A DNA stretch of 64,000 nt from positions 4,774,001-4,838,000 of the forward strand of contig NZ_CP022521.1 of the NCBI RefSeq assembly GCF_002234535.1, given 5' to 3'. Each line of letters opens with the position of its first letter. Positions within the stretch are counted from its first letter, which is position 1. The DNA comes from Actinoalloteichus hoggarensis. Lineage in GTDB: Bacteria; Actinomycetota; Actinomycetes; Mycobacteriales; Pseudonocardiaceae. The translations under genes and the position numbers were made by a program. Positions 18,728-27,478 of this stretch are shown here, piece after piece. Below the pieces are notes generated by a model. It made no database searches and had not been told where the DNA came from. It worked only from the letters and a program-made list of their open reading frames with translations.

Positions 18728-19324
18728 TCAGTCCTCCGCCGGGGCCAGCCGCCGATAGAAGTGGAAGGCCGTCGACTCGGATTCCGCTGTCCGCCAGTGC
18801 CTGCCGAGCAGCATCGGCAGCGGAGCGCCGTCCTCGAGGACGGTGAAGCCGTGTCGGGCGAGGAATCCGCGAAGCGGCTCGGTCTGTTGATCGACGGCGA
18901 CACGGCCGAACCAGACCCGGACGCCGCGGTCCCGCAGCCGACGGCTCAGGTCCGTCAACAGCAGGCCTCCGATCCCCTGCCCGCGGGCCTCCGGCAGGAC
19001 GGCCAGCCGCTGAAGCTGACTGTGCCGATCGAGCACCGGGCCGAAGTCGAGCTCGCGTGGCAGCCTCTTTCCCGCCATCAGTTGCAAGGCACCCCCTACC
19101 GCGATCTGGGCGCGGCAGCTGAGCGCGGCGCCGAGCAGTCGGCCGGTCTCGGGATCGTGATAGCGCAGCACGACCGGGGCGTAGAGCTCGTCAAGCTCGG
19201 TCATGGGCACGGTGTCGGGTGCGGTCCCGGGCGCGACGGCGGTGAGGAGATCGAGCACGTCGCGGCGGCTGTCGTCGGTGGCGGCCTCGGAGATCATGCC
19301 GAGAGTGTCGCCCGGAGTCGTCAT
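18728..19324 (-). CDS. GNAT family N-acetyltransferase
   Basis: This 198-residue protein shows the GNAT acetyl-CoA loop LAVLPEARGQGIGGLLL (about residues 115-131) and a following strand and helix (GVRVWFGRVAV, LRGFLARHGFTVLEDG), the standard motif A/B arrangement. Start taken at ATG 19324, where GGAG lies close upstream; the frame stays open further but without a ribosome site. Substrate unknown. No operon partner: repeat-rich gaps flank it on both sides. Confidence 0.85.
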   Translation of the reverse strand: MTTPGDTLGMISEAATDDSRRDVLDLLTAVAPGTAPDTVPMTELDELYAPVVLRYHDPETGRLLGAALSCRAQIAVGGALQLMAGKRLPRELDFGPVLDRHSQLQRLAVLPEARGQGIGGLLLTDLSRRLRDRGVRVWFGRVAVDQQTEPLRGFLARHGFTVLEDGAPLPMLLGRHWRTAESESTAFHFYRRLAPAED

Positions 19325-19886
19325 CGCGCTCCACCCGGCCTGCGGCGACGATCGGCCGGGCGCGGACCCCGCCGCCGCTGCGCCTCCCACACCGCCTGAC
19401 CAGGAATCAGCGCGGGCAGCACCATCCGCCCGGCAGCACCGGGACGGTTCGCACCGCGTCCGGCACCCGGCTGCCGCCGAGAACGGGGATCGACGTCGTA
19501 CTGATGACCTGTCGCCGTGGTCACCGACCGGGGTGGTCTGGTGGCCTCCACGGGCCACGGCAGTGGCCCACGGACCGAAGAGGTCTTCTGTCGGCGAGGC
19601 GATCTCCCACGCCGAGGACTCCCCACGCCGGAATGGTCTCCACACTCCAGAACAGCAATCCACAGACCAGAACGGTCTCCGGGTCGGCCAGGCGACCTAC
19701 CCACGCCGAGGGTTCCCCCACGCCGGAATGCTCTCCGCACTGGAGAACGCTGCTCCACGGACTCCAGCGATCTCCCCATCGGCGGGGTCGTCTATGCCGC
19801 CGGGTGGTCACCGAAGCGAGCCGGCCCGCCCGTGCCACGGCAGCCGTCGGACACGGTCACGCATCGCGGGTGCGGGACGCGTCTCC
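19325..19886. repeat. Non-coding region with a 92-95 bp direct tandem repeat
   Basis: Units start at 19574, 19666 and 19761 (the last partial, to about 19800). Each begins with ACC or ACT followed by AG..GGTCT, contains CCCACGCCGAGG and CCACGCCGGAATG, and ends CTCCAC(A/G)G. Units 1 and 2 are about 75% identical. The bases before 19574 look like a further degraded copy. No gene is supported here. Confidence 0.65.
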
Positions 19887-20453
19887 TCAGGGCTGCTCAT
19901 CATCGAGTCGGATGATCGCGTCGACGACGGCGGCGACGTCGGAGCGCCGCATCGGCGTGGCGTCCATCGCGTCATGGATGGTGAGCCCCTCGATCAGCGC
20001 GTCGAGGGCGCGTGCCGTACGCGCGGTGAAGTGCATGCTCAGGCTGGCCCGGCTGGCCGCCATCCAGTCCCGCATCACCTCGACGAGCTGCGGCCGCCGC
20101 AGGGCGTATGCGTAGAGCTCCAGGGTGAGCCGCATCTCTCGCGGCGTGCCGTACGCCGCGCCGGAGATGATCTCCACCACCGCGGCACCCGCCTGCTGTC
20201 GGTCTCGTGCCTGGCTGATGAGGTCGCGGTAGCGAGTCGACATCGCGCTGGTCAGCCGGCTGAAGGCCTCGAAGAGGACCTCGTCCATGCCGGTGAAGTA
20301 GTAGCTCATGGAGCCGAGCGGGACTCCCGCCGCCTCGGCGATCCGGCGGTGCGTCGTGCCCGCCACCCCGCGCTCGGCGATGACGTCGAGAGCCGCCTCG
20401 ATGATCCGGTCACGCCGTTCCGGATCGGGCGGCCTGCGGGCGGGAGGGGCCAC
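19887..20453 (-). CDS. TetR/AcrR family repressor
   Basis: This 188-residue protein has an N-terminal TetR helix-turn-helix (RIIEAALDVIAERGVAGTT, then RRIAEAAGVPLGSMSYYF) and an all-helical ligand domain. The start is a GTG at 20453. It diverges from an MFS gene across 165 bases containing a perfect palindrome, so it is the likely repressor of that exporter and of itself. The inducer is unknown. Confidence 0.92.
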   Translation of the reverse strand: MAPPARRPPDPERRDRIIEAALDVIAERGVAGTTHRRIAEAAGVPLGSMSYYFTGMDEVLFEAFSRLTSAMSTRYRDLISQARDRQQAGAAVVEIISGAAYGTPREMRLTLELYAYALRRPQLVEVMRDWMAASRASLSMHFTARTARALDALIEGLTIHDAMDATPMRRSDVAAVVDAIIRLDDEQP

Positions 20454-20511
20454 GGCGACACTCCTCGATCGGTCACGGTCGCCGAGATCTTCTCACGTGC
20501 TGTTCCGGTGG

Positions 20512-20544
20512 GTACACTTCGCGAGTGTACGTTTGTACACTCGC
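20512..20544. promoter_or_regulatory. TetR operator: overlapping palindromes
   Basis: Arms GCGAGTGTAC (20521-20530) and GTACACTCGC (20535-20544) are perfect inverted repeats around 4 bases. A third half-site, GTACACT (20512-20518), pairs with AGTGTAC (20524-20530) around 5 bases. Three half-sites in 33 bases between divergent TetR and MFS genes fit cooperative TetR-dimer binding. Confidence 0.8.
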
Positions 20545-20618
20545 CGGATCGGTCGCCCGGCCCCGAGCCGCCGGCTCCGCCGCCTCTTCCGTCCGCTCAC
20601 CGCGACAGAAAGCCGTTC

Positions 20619-21854
20619 ATGGACCTCGTCCTGCGCAGACGCCGCTCCGCCCTGCTCCTCGCCTTCTTCATTCCCGGCATCTCCATGTCGTCCTGGATCA
20701 CTCGCACCCCCGCGATCCGAGACATCCTCGGCGCGTCGACCAGCGAGATGGGCCTGGTGCTGTTCGGTCTGTCCGTCGGCTCGATGTCGGGCATCCTCAG
20801 CGCGGGCCTGCTGGTACGCCGCTTCGGGACGCGCCCCGTGGCCGCCGTCGGCCTGACGCTGATGATCGTGGGCATGGCCACGATCGCGCTCGGCGCCGTG
20901 ACCTCGGTCGCCGTCGTCGTCGCGGCAGGACTCGCCTTCTTCGGCGGCGGAATGGGCTCCGCGGAGATCGCGATCAACATCGAGGGTTCGGTCGTCGAAC
21001 GGATACAGGGGCGTCCGCTGCTCACCACCCTGCACGGCTGCTTCAGCCTCGGCACCGTCGCAGGCGCGGTCGCGGGCATCGCGCTCACCGCGGCCGACTT
21101 CCCGGTGGCGTTGCACCTGTCGTTGATCGCGCTCATCACGATCCCGGCGGCGGTCTGGGCCGTGCGCGCCATCCCGGCAGGCACGGGCATCGGGGCTCGC
21201 ACCCCCGAGGCTCCCTCGACACCAAGGGCTTCGGCAGCGATCTGGCGAGACTCCCGGCTGGTGTTGATCGGCCTCATCGTGCTGGCGATGGCCCTCGCCG
21301 AGGGCGCGGCGAACGACTGGCTTCCCCTCCTCATGGTGGACGGCCACGGCTTCGACGCCACGGCGGGCTCGCTGATCTTCGCCGGCTTCGCCGCGTCGAT
21401 GACCATCGGACGCTTCTCCGGCGGGTTCTTCCTGAGCCGCTTCGGTCGGGTCGCCGTCGTGCGAGCGAGCGCCGTCTTCGGCGTGATCGGGCTGGCGCTG
21501 GTGATCTTCGCCGAGCATCCCGGCCTCGCGGGGGCGGCCGTGGTCTTCTGGGGTCTGGGCACCTCCCTGGGCTTTCCGATCAGCATCTCGGCGGCGGGCG
21601 ACTCCCCGCATGATGCGGCGCGGCGCGTCAGCGCCGTGGCCACCACGGGCTACGTCGCCTTCCTCGTCGGACCACCACTGCTGGGTTTCCTCGGCGACGA
21701 GTACGGCCTGCGTGGGGCGATGGTCGTCGTACTGACGTTCGTCCTCGCCGCCGTCTTCCTCGCCCCCGCCGTCCGGCCCACGCGTTCACCATCCGCGGGT
21801 CAGCGCACTGACACCCCGTCAGGTGAGGACGACGTCAGGACGACGTCAGACTGA
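20619..21854 (+). CDS. MFS transporter
   Basis: This 411-residue protein has about 12 membrane segments in two bundles. It resembles the FucP/YbjJ-like branch (start LLLAFFIPGISMSSWITRTP, internal GGGMGSAEIAINIEGSVVE, and LAEGAANDWLPLLMVDG in the second half). Start taken at ATG 20619, although the ribosome site is weak. It is divergent from the TetR gene and behind the palindromic operator, so probably an inducible exporter. Substrate unknown. The C-terminal 25 residues are Thr/Asp-rich. Confidence 0.9.
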   Translation: MDLVLRRRRSALLLAFFIPGISMSSWITRTPAIRDILGASTSEMGLVLFGLSVGSMSGILSAGLLVRRFGTRPVAAVGLTLMIVGMATIALGAVTSVAVVVAAGLAFFGGGMGSAEIAINIEGSVVERIQGRPLLTTLHGCFSLGTVAGAVAGIALTAADFPVALHLSLIALITIPAAVWAVRAIPAGTGIGARTPEAPSTPRASAAIWRDSRLVLIGLIVLAMALAEGAANDWLPLLMVDGHGFDATAGSLIFAGFAASMTIGRFSGGFFLSRFGRVAVVRASAVFGVIGLALVIFAEHPGLAGAAVVFWGLGTSLGFPISISAAGDSPHDAARRVSAVATTGYVAFLVGPPLLGFLGDEYGLRGAMVVVLTFVLAAVFLAPAVRPTRSPSAGQRTDTPSGEDDVRTTSD

Positions 21855-21974
21855 TGTCCCTCAGCCGAACAGCTTCCCCAGCCGAACCCTGGCGGCGGGC
21901 CGGGCGAGGAGCCGCACCAGCCGGACGACCTCCTCCGGCGAGCGCCGCTCGCGCCCTCCTGCCTCGCGACCTCC

Positions 21975-22039
21975 GTTCCTCGGTCCCGTTCCTCGGCCCC
22001 ATTCCTCGGTCCCGTTGCTCGGTCCGGTTCCTCGGCTCC
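21975..22039. repeat. Five tandem 13 bp units
   Basis: GTTCCTCGGTCCC and four variants repeat head to tail at exactly 13 bases, with one to three changes each. They lie between the MFS stop and the DIP1984 ribosome site. Confidence 0.85.
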
Positions 22040-22091
22040 CCGGTGATCCGGGCTGTGACACGATCGGCTCTCCCGGTGTGAGGAGGGCACG

Positions 22092-22562
22092 ATGAAGCTG
22101 GGCGAGGCGCTCGCGGCGCGGGCGGAGGCGACACGGCGGATCGAGCAGCTGCGAGCCCGAATCGTCGACAACGCCCGTTACCAGGAGGGTGAGGCCCCGT
22201 CAGAGAACGCCGCCGATCTACTCGGCGAAGCCGAGGAGGCCTGCGCCGAGCTGGAGTCGCTGATCCGTCGGATCAACCGCACCAACTCCGTGACCCGGTT
22301 GGGCGACGGCACGATCACCGACGCGCTCGCACGACGCGACGGCTTGCGACTGCGCCACAGCGTCATCACCGACGCCGCCGATGCGGCGGCCGGGCGGCGG
22401 GACCGCCGAGGGGGCGCGCGACAGCTTCGTTCCGAGCTGATGTTCCTGGCCGCGCTGCCCGTCGCCGACCTGCGGGCGCAGGCGGATCGGATCGCACGGG
22501 AGATCCGCGCGGTGGACGTGGCGATCCAGCGGAGCAACTGGGAGGTCGACCTGCTGGACTGA
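22092..22562 (+). CDS. DIP1984 family protein
   Basis: This 156-residue, highly charged helical protein matches the DIP1984 family (start MKLGEALAARAEATRRIEQL; central NAADLLGEAEEACAELESLIRRIN; end AVDVAIQRSNWEVDLLD). Long heptad-like helices predict a coiled-coil bundle. Related proteins have been called septicolysin-like, but no firm function is known. AGGAGG lies 6 bases before the ATG. A hairpin follows the stop. Confidence 0.9.
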   Translation: MKLGEALAARAEATRRIEQLRARIVDNARYQEGEAPSENAADLLGEAEEACAELESLIRRINRTNSVTRLGDGTITDALARRDGLRLRHSVITDAADAAAGRRDRRGGARQLRSELMFLAALPVADLRAQADRIAREIRAVDVAIQRSNWEVDLLD

Positions 22563-22876
22563 CCGGCGGGGCGACTGTCGGCAGCAGCGAGTAGTCGCCC
22601 GAGAAGCGAACACCAGCCGAGGGTCGGCGGTCTTCCGACTCCCTCCTGGCGCGCGGCGGGCAGTGCCGGGGTTCGACTCCCCGAAGAACCAGGCAGCCCA
22701 GCACCTCGCACAGGCGAACGGCGTACGCCGTACCTCTCATCACCAGGTGTTGGTCTCGGACGACGAGGGCGGGGCAGGGGCATCCTGCCGACAGCGGACA
22801 TGCGGCGTGGACGGAGCAGCACGGCGACGGCGAGGAGAACCGGGACGAGGACCGAGGTGACCAGGCGAATGACCAT
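22178..22876 (-). CDS. Possible small SOS-controlled membrane protein; true 3' end unclear
   Basis: From ATG 22876 the frame begins VIRLVTSVLVPVLLAVAVLL followed by RPRR: one membrane helix with a positive inside edge. It lies 6 bases behind a well-formed promoter with an embedded LexA-like box. After about 25 residues the sequence becomes Pro/Arg-rich, and the frame stays open to 22178, overlapping the DIP1984 gene on the other strand. Only the first 40-60 codons look natural, so the real product may be short with the distal frame lost to an indel. SOS-induced division inhibitors are often tiny membrane proteins, but that role is inference. Confidence 0.3.
   Translation of the reverse strand: MVIRLVTSVLVPVLLAVAVLLRPRRMSAVGRMPLPRPRRPRPTPGDERYGVRRSPVRGAGLPGSSGSRTPALPAARQEGVGRPPTLGWCSLLGRLLAAADSRPAGQSSRSTSQLLRWIATSTARISRAIRSACARRSATGSAARNISSERSCRAPPRRSRRPAAASAASVMTLWRSRKPSRRASASVIVPSPNRVTELVRLIRRISDSSSAQASSASPSRSAAFSDGASPSW
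22569..22600 (+). terminator. Hairpin after the DIP1984 gene
   Basis: GGGCGACT (22569-22576) and AGTCGCCC (22593-22600) pair perfectly over 8 bp around a 16-base loop, starting 7 bases after the stop. There is no T-run. Confidence 0.55.
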
Positions 22877-22882
22877 GACACG

Positions 22883-22911
22883 ACTATCGAACATCTGTTC
22901 TATTCAGGCAA
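22883..22911 (-). promoter_or_regulatory. Promoter with LexA-like SOS box
   Basis: On the minus strand, TTGCCT (22911-22906) and GATAGT (22888-22883) are separated by exactly 17 bases, and the ATG at 22876 follows after 6, giving a leaderless start. The spacer and -10 hold TAGAACAGATGTTCGA (22902-22887), with core GAAC-N4-GTTC, one base from the actinobacterial LexA consensus TCGAAC-N4-GTTCGA. The phosphotransferase at 22983 is on the other side. Confidence 0.6.
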
Positions 22912-22982
22912 GATATCGATCGGGTGGACTCCGGCCCCGCCCCATCGCGATGCCCTGAAGCAGCGACGGAGGAACAGGCTCG

Positions 22983-23909
22983 ATGACCACGCGTGATCGT
23001 GTGCTCGCCCATGTCCGGGAGCGCGGTGCCCTCGATGTGGAGCCGCTGGGAGCGGGCATGGAAGGCGAGGTGTTCCGGCTCGGGGGCGGGCTGGTCGGCA
23101 CGGTGTGGTTCGACCGCTCGGCCGAAGGGTGCCGACGCCTCGGCGACCTCTACCGCGAGGTCGCCGCGGCTGGCCTGCCGTTCGCGACGCCCGAGATCCT
23201 CGACGTCGCCGAGGTCGACGGCTCGGTCGTGACCACGGAACGGCTCCTGTCGGGCATCCCGTTGCGCACCGCGGTCGAGACGGGCGCGCTGAGCGTTCCC
23301 GCCGCCCTCGAAGCGACGGCCGAGGTGGTCACCGCCCTCGGCACGACCACGGCGGGGCCTGCCGCACGGGCCATGGGCCTGTTCGGCTCCACCGCGTCGC
23401 CGTGGGCGGGAGCCGAATCCTGGCCCGCCGCGCCGGCGGCGACGATCGGCGATCGGATCGCGCTGCACGGCCGCGTGCTGCGGTCCGCCGTCCACGACTT
23501 CGACACGCTGGTCACGACGTTGCTCGCCCGCATCGCCGACCTGCGGCCCGGCCGGGACGCGATCGTCCACGGTGACGTCTGCCCGGAGAACGTCCTCGTC
23601 GACGACGCGGGCCGGGTCGTCGGCCTGGTGGACTGAGGATTCCTCAGCACGGCGGGCGACACGGCCTTCGACGCGGCGACGGGGGCAGGGTTCTTCGACA
23701 TGTACGGCCCCCGCGCCGCCGAGTACGACGACGTCCTGCTCCGCCGGTTCGTCACGCGGTCGGGTCACTCCCGGGAGCTGCTCCTGCTGTACCGCGCCGC
23801 CTACGCCGTGCTGGGCGCGAACAGCTACGCCGCCGACGGGACCGACGGGCACTTCGCCTGGTGCGCGGCCGTGCTCGCCCGACCCGACGTCCGCGAACTC
23901 CTGTGCTGA
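22983..23909 (+). pseudogene. Phosphotransferase gene interrupted by an in-frame TGA
   Basis: ATG 22983 opens a kinase-like protein (LGAGMEGEVFRLGGGLVGTV, nucleotide lobe) reaching the catalytic loop IVHGDVCPENVLVDDAGR and then GLVD followed by TGA at 23634-23636. The same frame continues with GFLSTAGDTAFDAATGAGFF and a complete C-terminal helical lobe to the stop at 23909. The TGA stands exactly where the family has the Trp of LVDW, so one TGG to TGA change explains it. Total length would be 308 residues, normal for the APH family. The truncated product lacks the C-lobe. Confidence 0.85.
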
Positions 23910-24046
23910 GCACGGCCGGACCGTGCGAGGCGCGACGCCGACGCAAGGGCGTCGACGGACCGGTTTTCGAGGATGCCGAGCGGCTCAAGACGAGTCGACC
24001 TCGACCTGAAGTGGTCTGGGCGGCACCTCAGGCCGTACTCGCCGTC

Positions 24047-24087
24047 CTCCCGACGGCCGGCCGTCGGGAGCGATGCCGCTCGGCATC
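24047..24087. terminator. Bidirectional terminator between convergent genes
   Basis: A perfect 24-base palindrome (CTCCCGACGGCC and its complement, 24047-24070) is followed by a second hairpin, GATGCCG/CGGCATC (24072-24087). They lie midway between the rightward phosphotransferase (ends 23909) and the leftward MFS gene (ends 24140). Confidence 0.75.
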
Positions 24088-24139
24088 TCTTCGTGCACCC
24101 GGCCCACCCGCCAGGGGGTCGCGGGCGGGCCCGGGCGTT

Positions 24140-25717
24140 CTAGGAGGTGACGTCGTCGGCGACGTTCTCCCCGGGTTCCTGCTGTTCCTCCTCCTTGCCC
24201 AACGGCGGTACGTCCTTGAGCCGGACGAGGACGAGGACGGCGATCGCGGCGAGGATCGCGGCGCTCACGCCCGCGAACACGTTCAGCCCGAACGTGAACG
24301 CCTCTCGGGCGGGTTGCAGCAGTTCCGTGGCGGTGGGTTCAGACAGTTCACCTGCCGCCACCACTGCTCCGGCGATGTTCTCCCCGGCTGCCGCGACCGA
24401 GTCGGCCGGGACGCCCGCCGGGACGTTGTCGAGGAAGTCCCGGTAGTACACCGCCGTGCCCAGCGTGCCCAGTGTGGCGACGCCGAGAGCGGCACCCATC
24501 TCGTTGCTGGTCTGCGCCATCGACGACGCCGATCCGGCCCGCTCCGGCGGTGCCGAGCCCACGACGAGTCCCGTGCCCAGGGCGATCAGCGGACCGTCGC
24601 AGAGACTCATGACGGCGAAACCGATGACGAGCACGGCGAGGCCCGCGTCGGCGTCGACCTGGGTGAACCACACGAAGGTGGCCACCACGCCGAAGAGGCC
24701 GTAACCGATGAGGTAGGCGGGCCGGACATAGCGGGCAAGGACGGGCGAGACCATGGAGCTGAACGTCCCCACCACCATGCCCGGGAGCAGGCACAGCGCC
24801 GCCTGCAGCGGGGAGAGGTCCGCCACGGATTGGAAGTGCTGCGTCAGGAAGACCATGGTCGTTCCGCCGATCATGCTGTAGAACAGCGGACCGACCAGCA
24901 TGGTGCTGAAGGATCGGTTCCCGAAGAGCTTGAGATCCAACAACGGATCGGTCAGGGTGCGCTGCCTGCGCACGAACAGCACCCCGAGCCCGATGCCGAT
25001 CAACCCGACCAGCACCGACACGACGCCCAGGCCGTCTCGAGCCGCCTCCTTGAGGCCGTAGATGAACATCAGGACGGCGGCGAGGGAGAGTCCCACGCTG
25101 ACCAGGTCGATACGACTGGTCACGGGACTGCGGAACTCCGGCAGCAGCAGTGGTCCGAGTATCAGTAACAGCACCATCACCGGGACGGCGAGCAGGAAGA
25201 CCGAACCCCACCAGAAGTGCTCCAGCACCAGTCCGCCGACGAACGGTCCGAGGATGGCACCGAGCGTGAAGCAGCCCGCCCAGACGCCGATGGCGAAGGC
25301 CATCTGTCGCTGGTCTCGGAACATGTTGCTGATCAAGGCCAGTGTGGAAGGTGCGAGGGTCGCGCCTGCGATGCCGAGCAGGGCTCGCGCGGCGATCAGC
25401 ATCTCAGCGGTGGTGGCATAGGCGGCGAGGAACGAGGCGACCGCGAACGCGGCGGCGCCGATCATCAACAGCCGCCGGCGACCGATCCGGTCGCCCAGCG
25501 TGCCCATCGTGACGAGGAAGCCGCCGACCATGAAGCCGTAGATGTCGACGATCCACAGCTGAGCGTTGGTGCCGACCTGGAGGTCGGCGCTCAACCCCGG
25601 AAGGGCCAGCAGGAGCACGAACATGTCGAAGGTGATGATCAGAGTCGGCAGGGAGAGCACGGCAAGGCCCGCCCACTCCCGGCGCCCGGCCTTGGCGGGC
25701 ACTTCGTTGACGGTCAC
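24140..25717 (-). CDS. MFS transporter, DHA2/EmrB-QacA type
   Basis: This 525-residue protein has 14 predicted membrane helices, motif A MGTLGDRIGRRRLLM and motif C-like GATLAPSTLALISNMF, as in proton-driven multidrug exporters. The start is the GTG at 25717 (AGAGGA 9 bases upstream), giving a short soluble N-terminus. The C-terminus is Glu-rich (PPLGKEEEQQEPGENVADD). No regulator is adjacent; the gene is monocistronic between a terminator and a repeat-bearing gap. Substrate unknown. Confidence 0.93.
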   Translation of the reverse strand: MTVNEVPAKAGRREWAGLAVLSLPTLIITFDMFVLLLALPGLSADLQVGTNAQLWIVDIYGFMVGGFLVTMGTLGDRIGRRRLLMIGAAAFAVASFLAAYATTAEMLIAARALLGIAGATLAPSTLALISNMFRDQRQMAFAIGVWAGCFTLGAILGPFVGGLVLEHFWWGSVFLLAVPVMVLLLILGPLLLPEFRSPVTSRIDLVSVGLSLAAVLMFIYGLKEAARDGLGVVSVLVGLIGIGLGVLFVRRQRTLTDPLLDLKLFGNRSFSTMLVGPLFYSMIGGTTMVFLTQHFQSVADLSPLQAALCLLPGMVVGTFSSMVSPVLARYVRPAYLIGYGLFGVVATFVWFTQVDADAGLAVLVIGFAVMSLCDGPLIALGTGLVVGSAPPERAGSASSMAQTSNEMGAALGVATLGTLGTAVYYRDFLDNVPAGVPADSVAAAGENIAGAVVAAGELSEPTATELLQPAREAFTFGLNVFAGVSAAILAAIAVLVLVRLKDVPPLGKEEEQQEPGENVADDVTS

Positions 25718-26198
25718 GTTCTCGCGTCCTCTCGTCCTGATGTCGCTCGCCGTCGGACCGCTGCCGGGTCACGGGTCTGTGGCGGACCCGTCACGTGGCG
25801 CGGCCGCCGCTCGGCCGCGTAGGCCGTACGACGACCGACCGCTTTCCCTCTCCGACGAGCCGGACAGCTCGGAGTCGACAGCCGCGACGAGGATCCGCAG
25901 GCGGCGCGCACCGCCCCTGCGACAACCGGGCCCCATCGGGCGTGGTGCGGTCTGTCAATGCGATGCCACGGCCTCAGGCGGCGGGCGGGGCTGACCGACA
26001 CGATCCACTGATCGCCGCGATTCAGGGAGCACGACGTATTCAGGGGGAGCACGACGATTCAGGGGGCTCCGCGATCAAGGGGGAGCCGGGCGCCGACGAG
26101 GAGCGCGCTCGGGGAGAGACCGCCGATCGGAGCCCGCGACCGGGTATGTCGACCCCGCCTCGGCCCGAGCGGTGTGGGACGCCCGCGCGGCGGCGGCC
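25718..26198. repeat. Intergenic region with GATTCAGGGGGAGCACGAC repeats
   Basis: At 26019-26089 four units of 17-20 bases repeat: GATTCAGGGAGCACGAC, then GTATTCAGGGGGAGCACGAC, then two degraded copies. The rest holds no recognisable gene. It separates the leftward MFS promoter from the 3' end of the leftward sigma-factor gene. Confidence 0.6.
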
Positions 26199-27478
26199 TC
26201 AGTCGCCCGCGCCTTCCTCCGGACCGCAGGCGCCCCGGCTCGCCGCCTCGGCTCGCCGCGCGGCGAGGAACGCCCGCTCCGCCTCGTTGTCGGCCGTCTC
26301 CCACGCATCTCGATAGGCACAGGCGGCCTCCGAGTGTCTGCCGAGACGACGCAGGAGGTCGGCCTTGACGGCGGGCAGATAGTGGTATCCGGCCAGTGAA
26401 CCCGCATGTTCCAGCGCGGCTACCTCCGCCAGCGCGGCGGCCGGGCCGTCGACCATCGCCAGCACCACTGCCCGATTGAGGGCCACCACCGGCGATTGCC
26501 ATGCCGCGCTCAACGCGTCGTAGAGCACGAGCATCTGCGGCCAGTCCGTGTCCGCGTAGGTCGGCGCACGCGCGTGCAGCGCCGCGATGGCCGCCTGGAG
26601 GACGAATCGGCCGACGCCGCCTGCTCGAAGCGCCTCGACGACCAGCCGGTGTCCTTCCTCGATGGCGTCGGAGTCCCATTGCGATCGGTCCTGCTCCGCC
26701 AGCAGGACGAGCCTTCCGTCGGCATCGGTCCGCGTCGCCCGCCGCGCGTCGTTCACCAGCAGCAATGCCAGCAGTCCTCGGACCTCAGGCTCGTCCGGCA
26801 TCAGCTCTCGCAGCATGCGGGCGAGGTCCGCCGCCCGGTCCACCAGTTCGGAGCGCACCAGTCTGCCGCCGGACGGCGCGGTGTGGCCGGTGGTGAAGAG
26901 GAGGTGTATCACGGTGAGCACCGCGTCCAGCCGCTCCGGCAGCTCCTCGGGCGCGGGCACCCGGTAGGGGATCCGAGCCGCCGTGATCTTCTTCTTGGCG
27001 CGGGTGATCCGGGCCGCCATGGTGGTCTCCGAGACCAGGAAGGCCTTCGCGATGTCCGCCGTGCTGACACCGCAGATCAGCCGCAGGGTGAGGGCGACCT
27101 GCGCTTCTCGCGCCAGGGCGGGATGACAGCAGGTGAAGACGAGGCTCAGTCGGTCGTCGGGCACCGTCTCGACCGCGACGTCGGCCTCATACGCTTCGGG
27201 TTCGGCGAGCAGACGCCGCCTGGCGCGCAACGTCTCGGCACGGCGAAGTGCGTCGAGCGCCTTGCGTCGTGCCGTCGTCGTCAACCAGGCAGCGGGGTTC
27301 GCGGGGATGCCGTCACGGGCCCAGGCTCGCAGAGCCGCGACGTAGGCGTCCTGCACGCACTCCTCGGCGAGGCCGACCTCACCCGCGACGCGCACCGTCG
27401 CGGCGAGGACGTAGGCCCATTCGCGACGGTGCGCGTCGGTGACGCCCGGTGAACCCGTGCCGCCTGCGGATCGATCAC
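26199..27478 (-). pseudogene. ECF42-type RNA polymerase sigma factor with an apparent one-base deletion near the start
   Basis: The main frame encodes sigma region 2 (HRREWAYVLAATVRVAGEV, EECVQDAYVAALRAW), region 4 (LRLICGVSTADIAKAFLVSE) and a long C-terminal helical extension of about 200 residues, the arrangement of ECF42-type sigma factors that pair with YciI/DGPF proteins. The expected start, a GTG at 27478 overlapping the YciI stop (GTGA), reads VIDPQAARVHRA in another frame; adding one base near 27445 joins the two. Without that, no good start precedes the conserved HRREW segment. Either a frameshift or a sequencing error; the rest is intact (about 420 residues). Confidence 0.78.

Noticed and set aside
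17883-18758. Open frames on both strands through the 18 kb repeat region
   Set aside because: Low-complexity translations produced by the repeat units, with no ribosome site or family match.
21975-22039. CRISPR-like array
   Set aside because: The 13 bp units are directly abutting with no spacers, so this is a tandem repeat. No cas genes are nearby.
22660-22692. tRNA-like T-arm: CGGGG-TTCGACT-CCCCG followed by AAGAACCA
   Set aside because: The T-stem and loop are perfect, but no matching acceptor 5' strand, D-arm or anticodon arm is found upstream at the right distance. At most an attachment-site-like fragment or chance.
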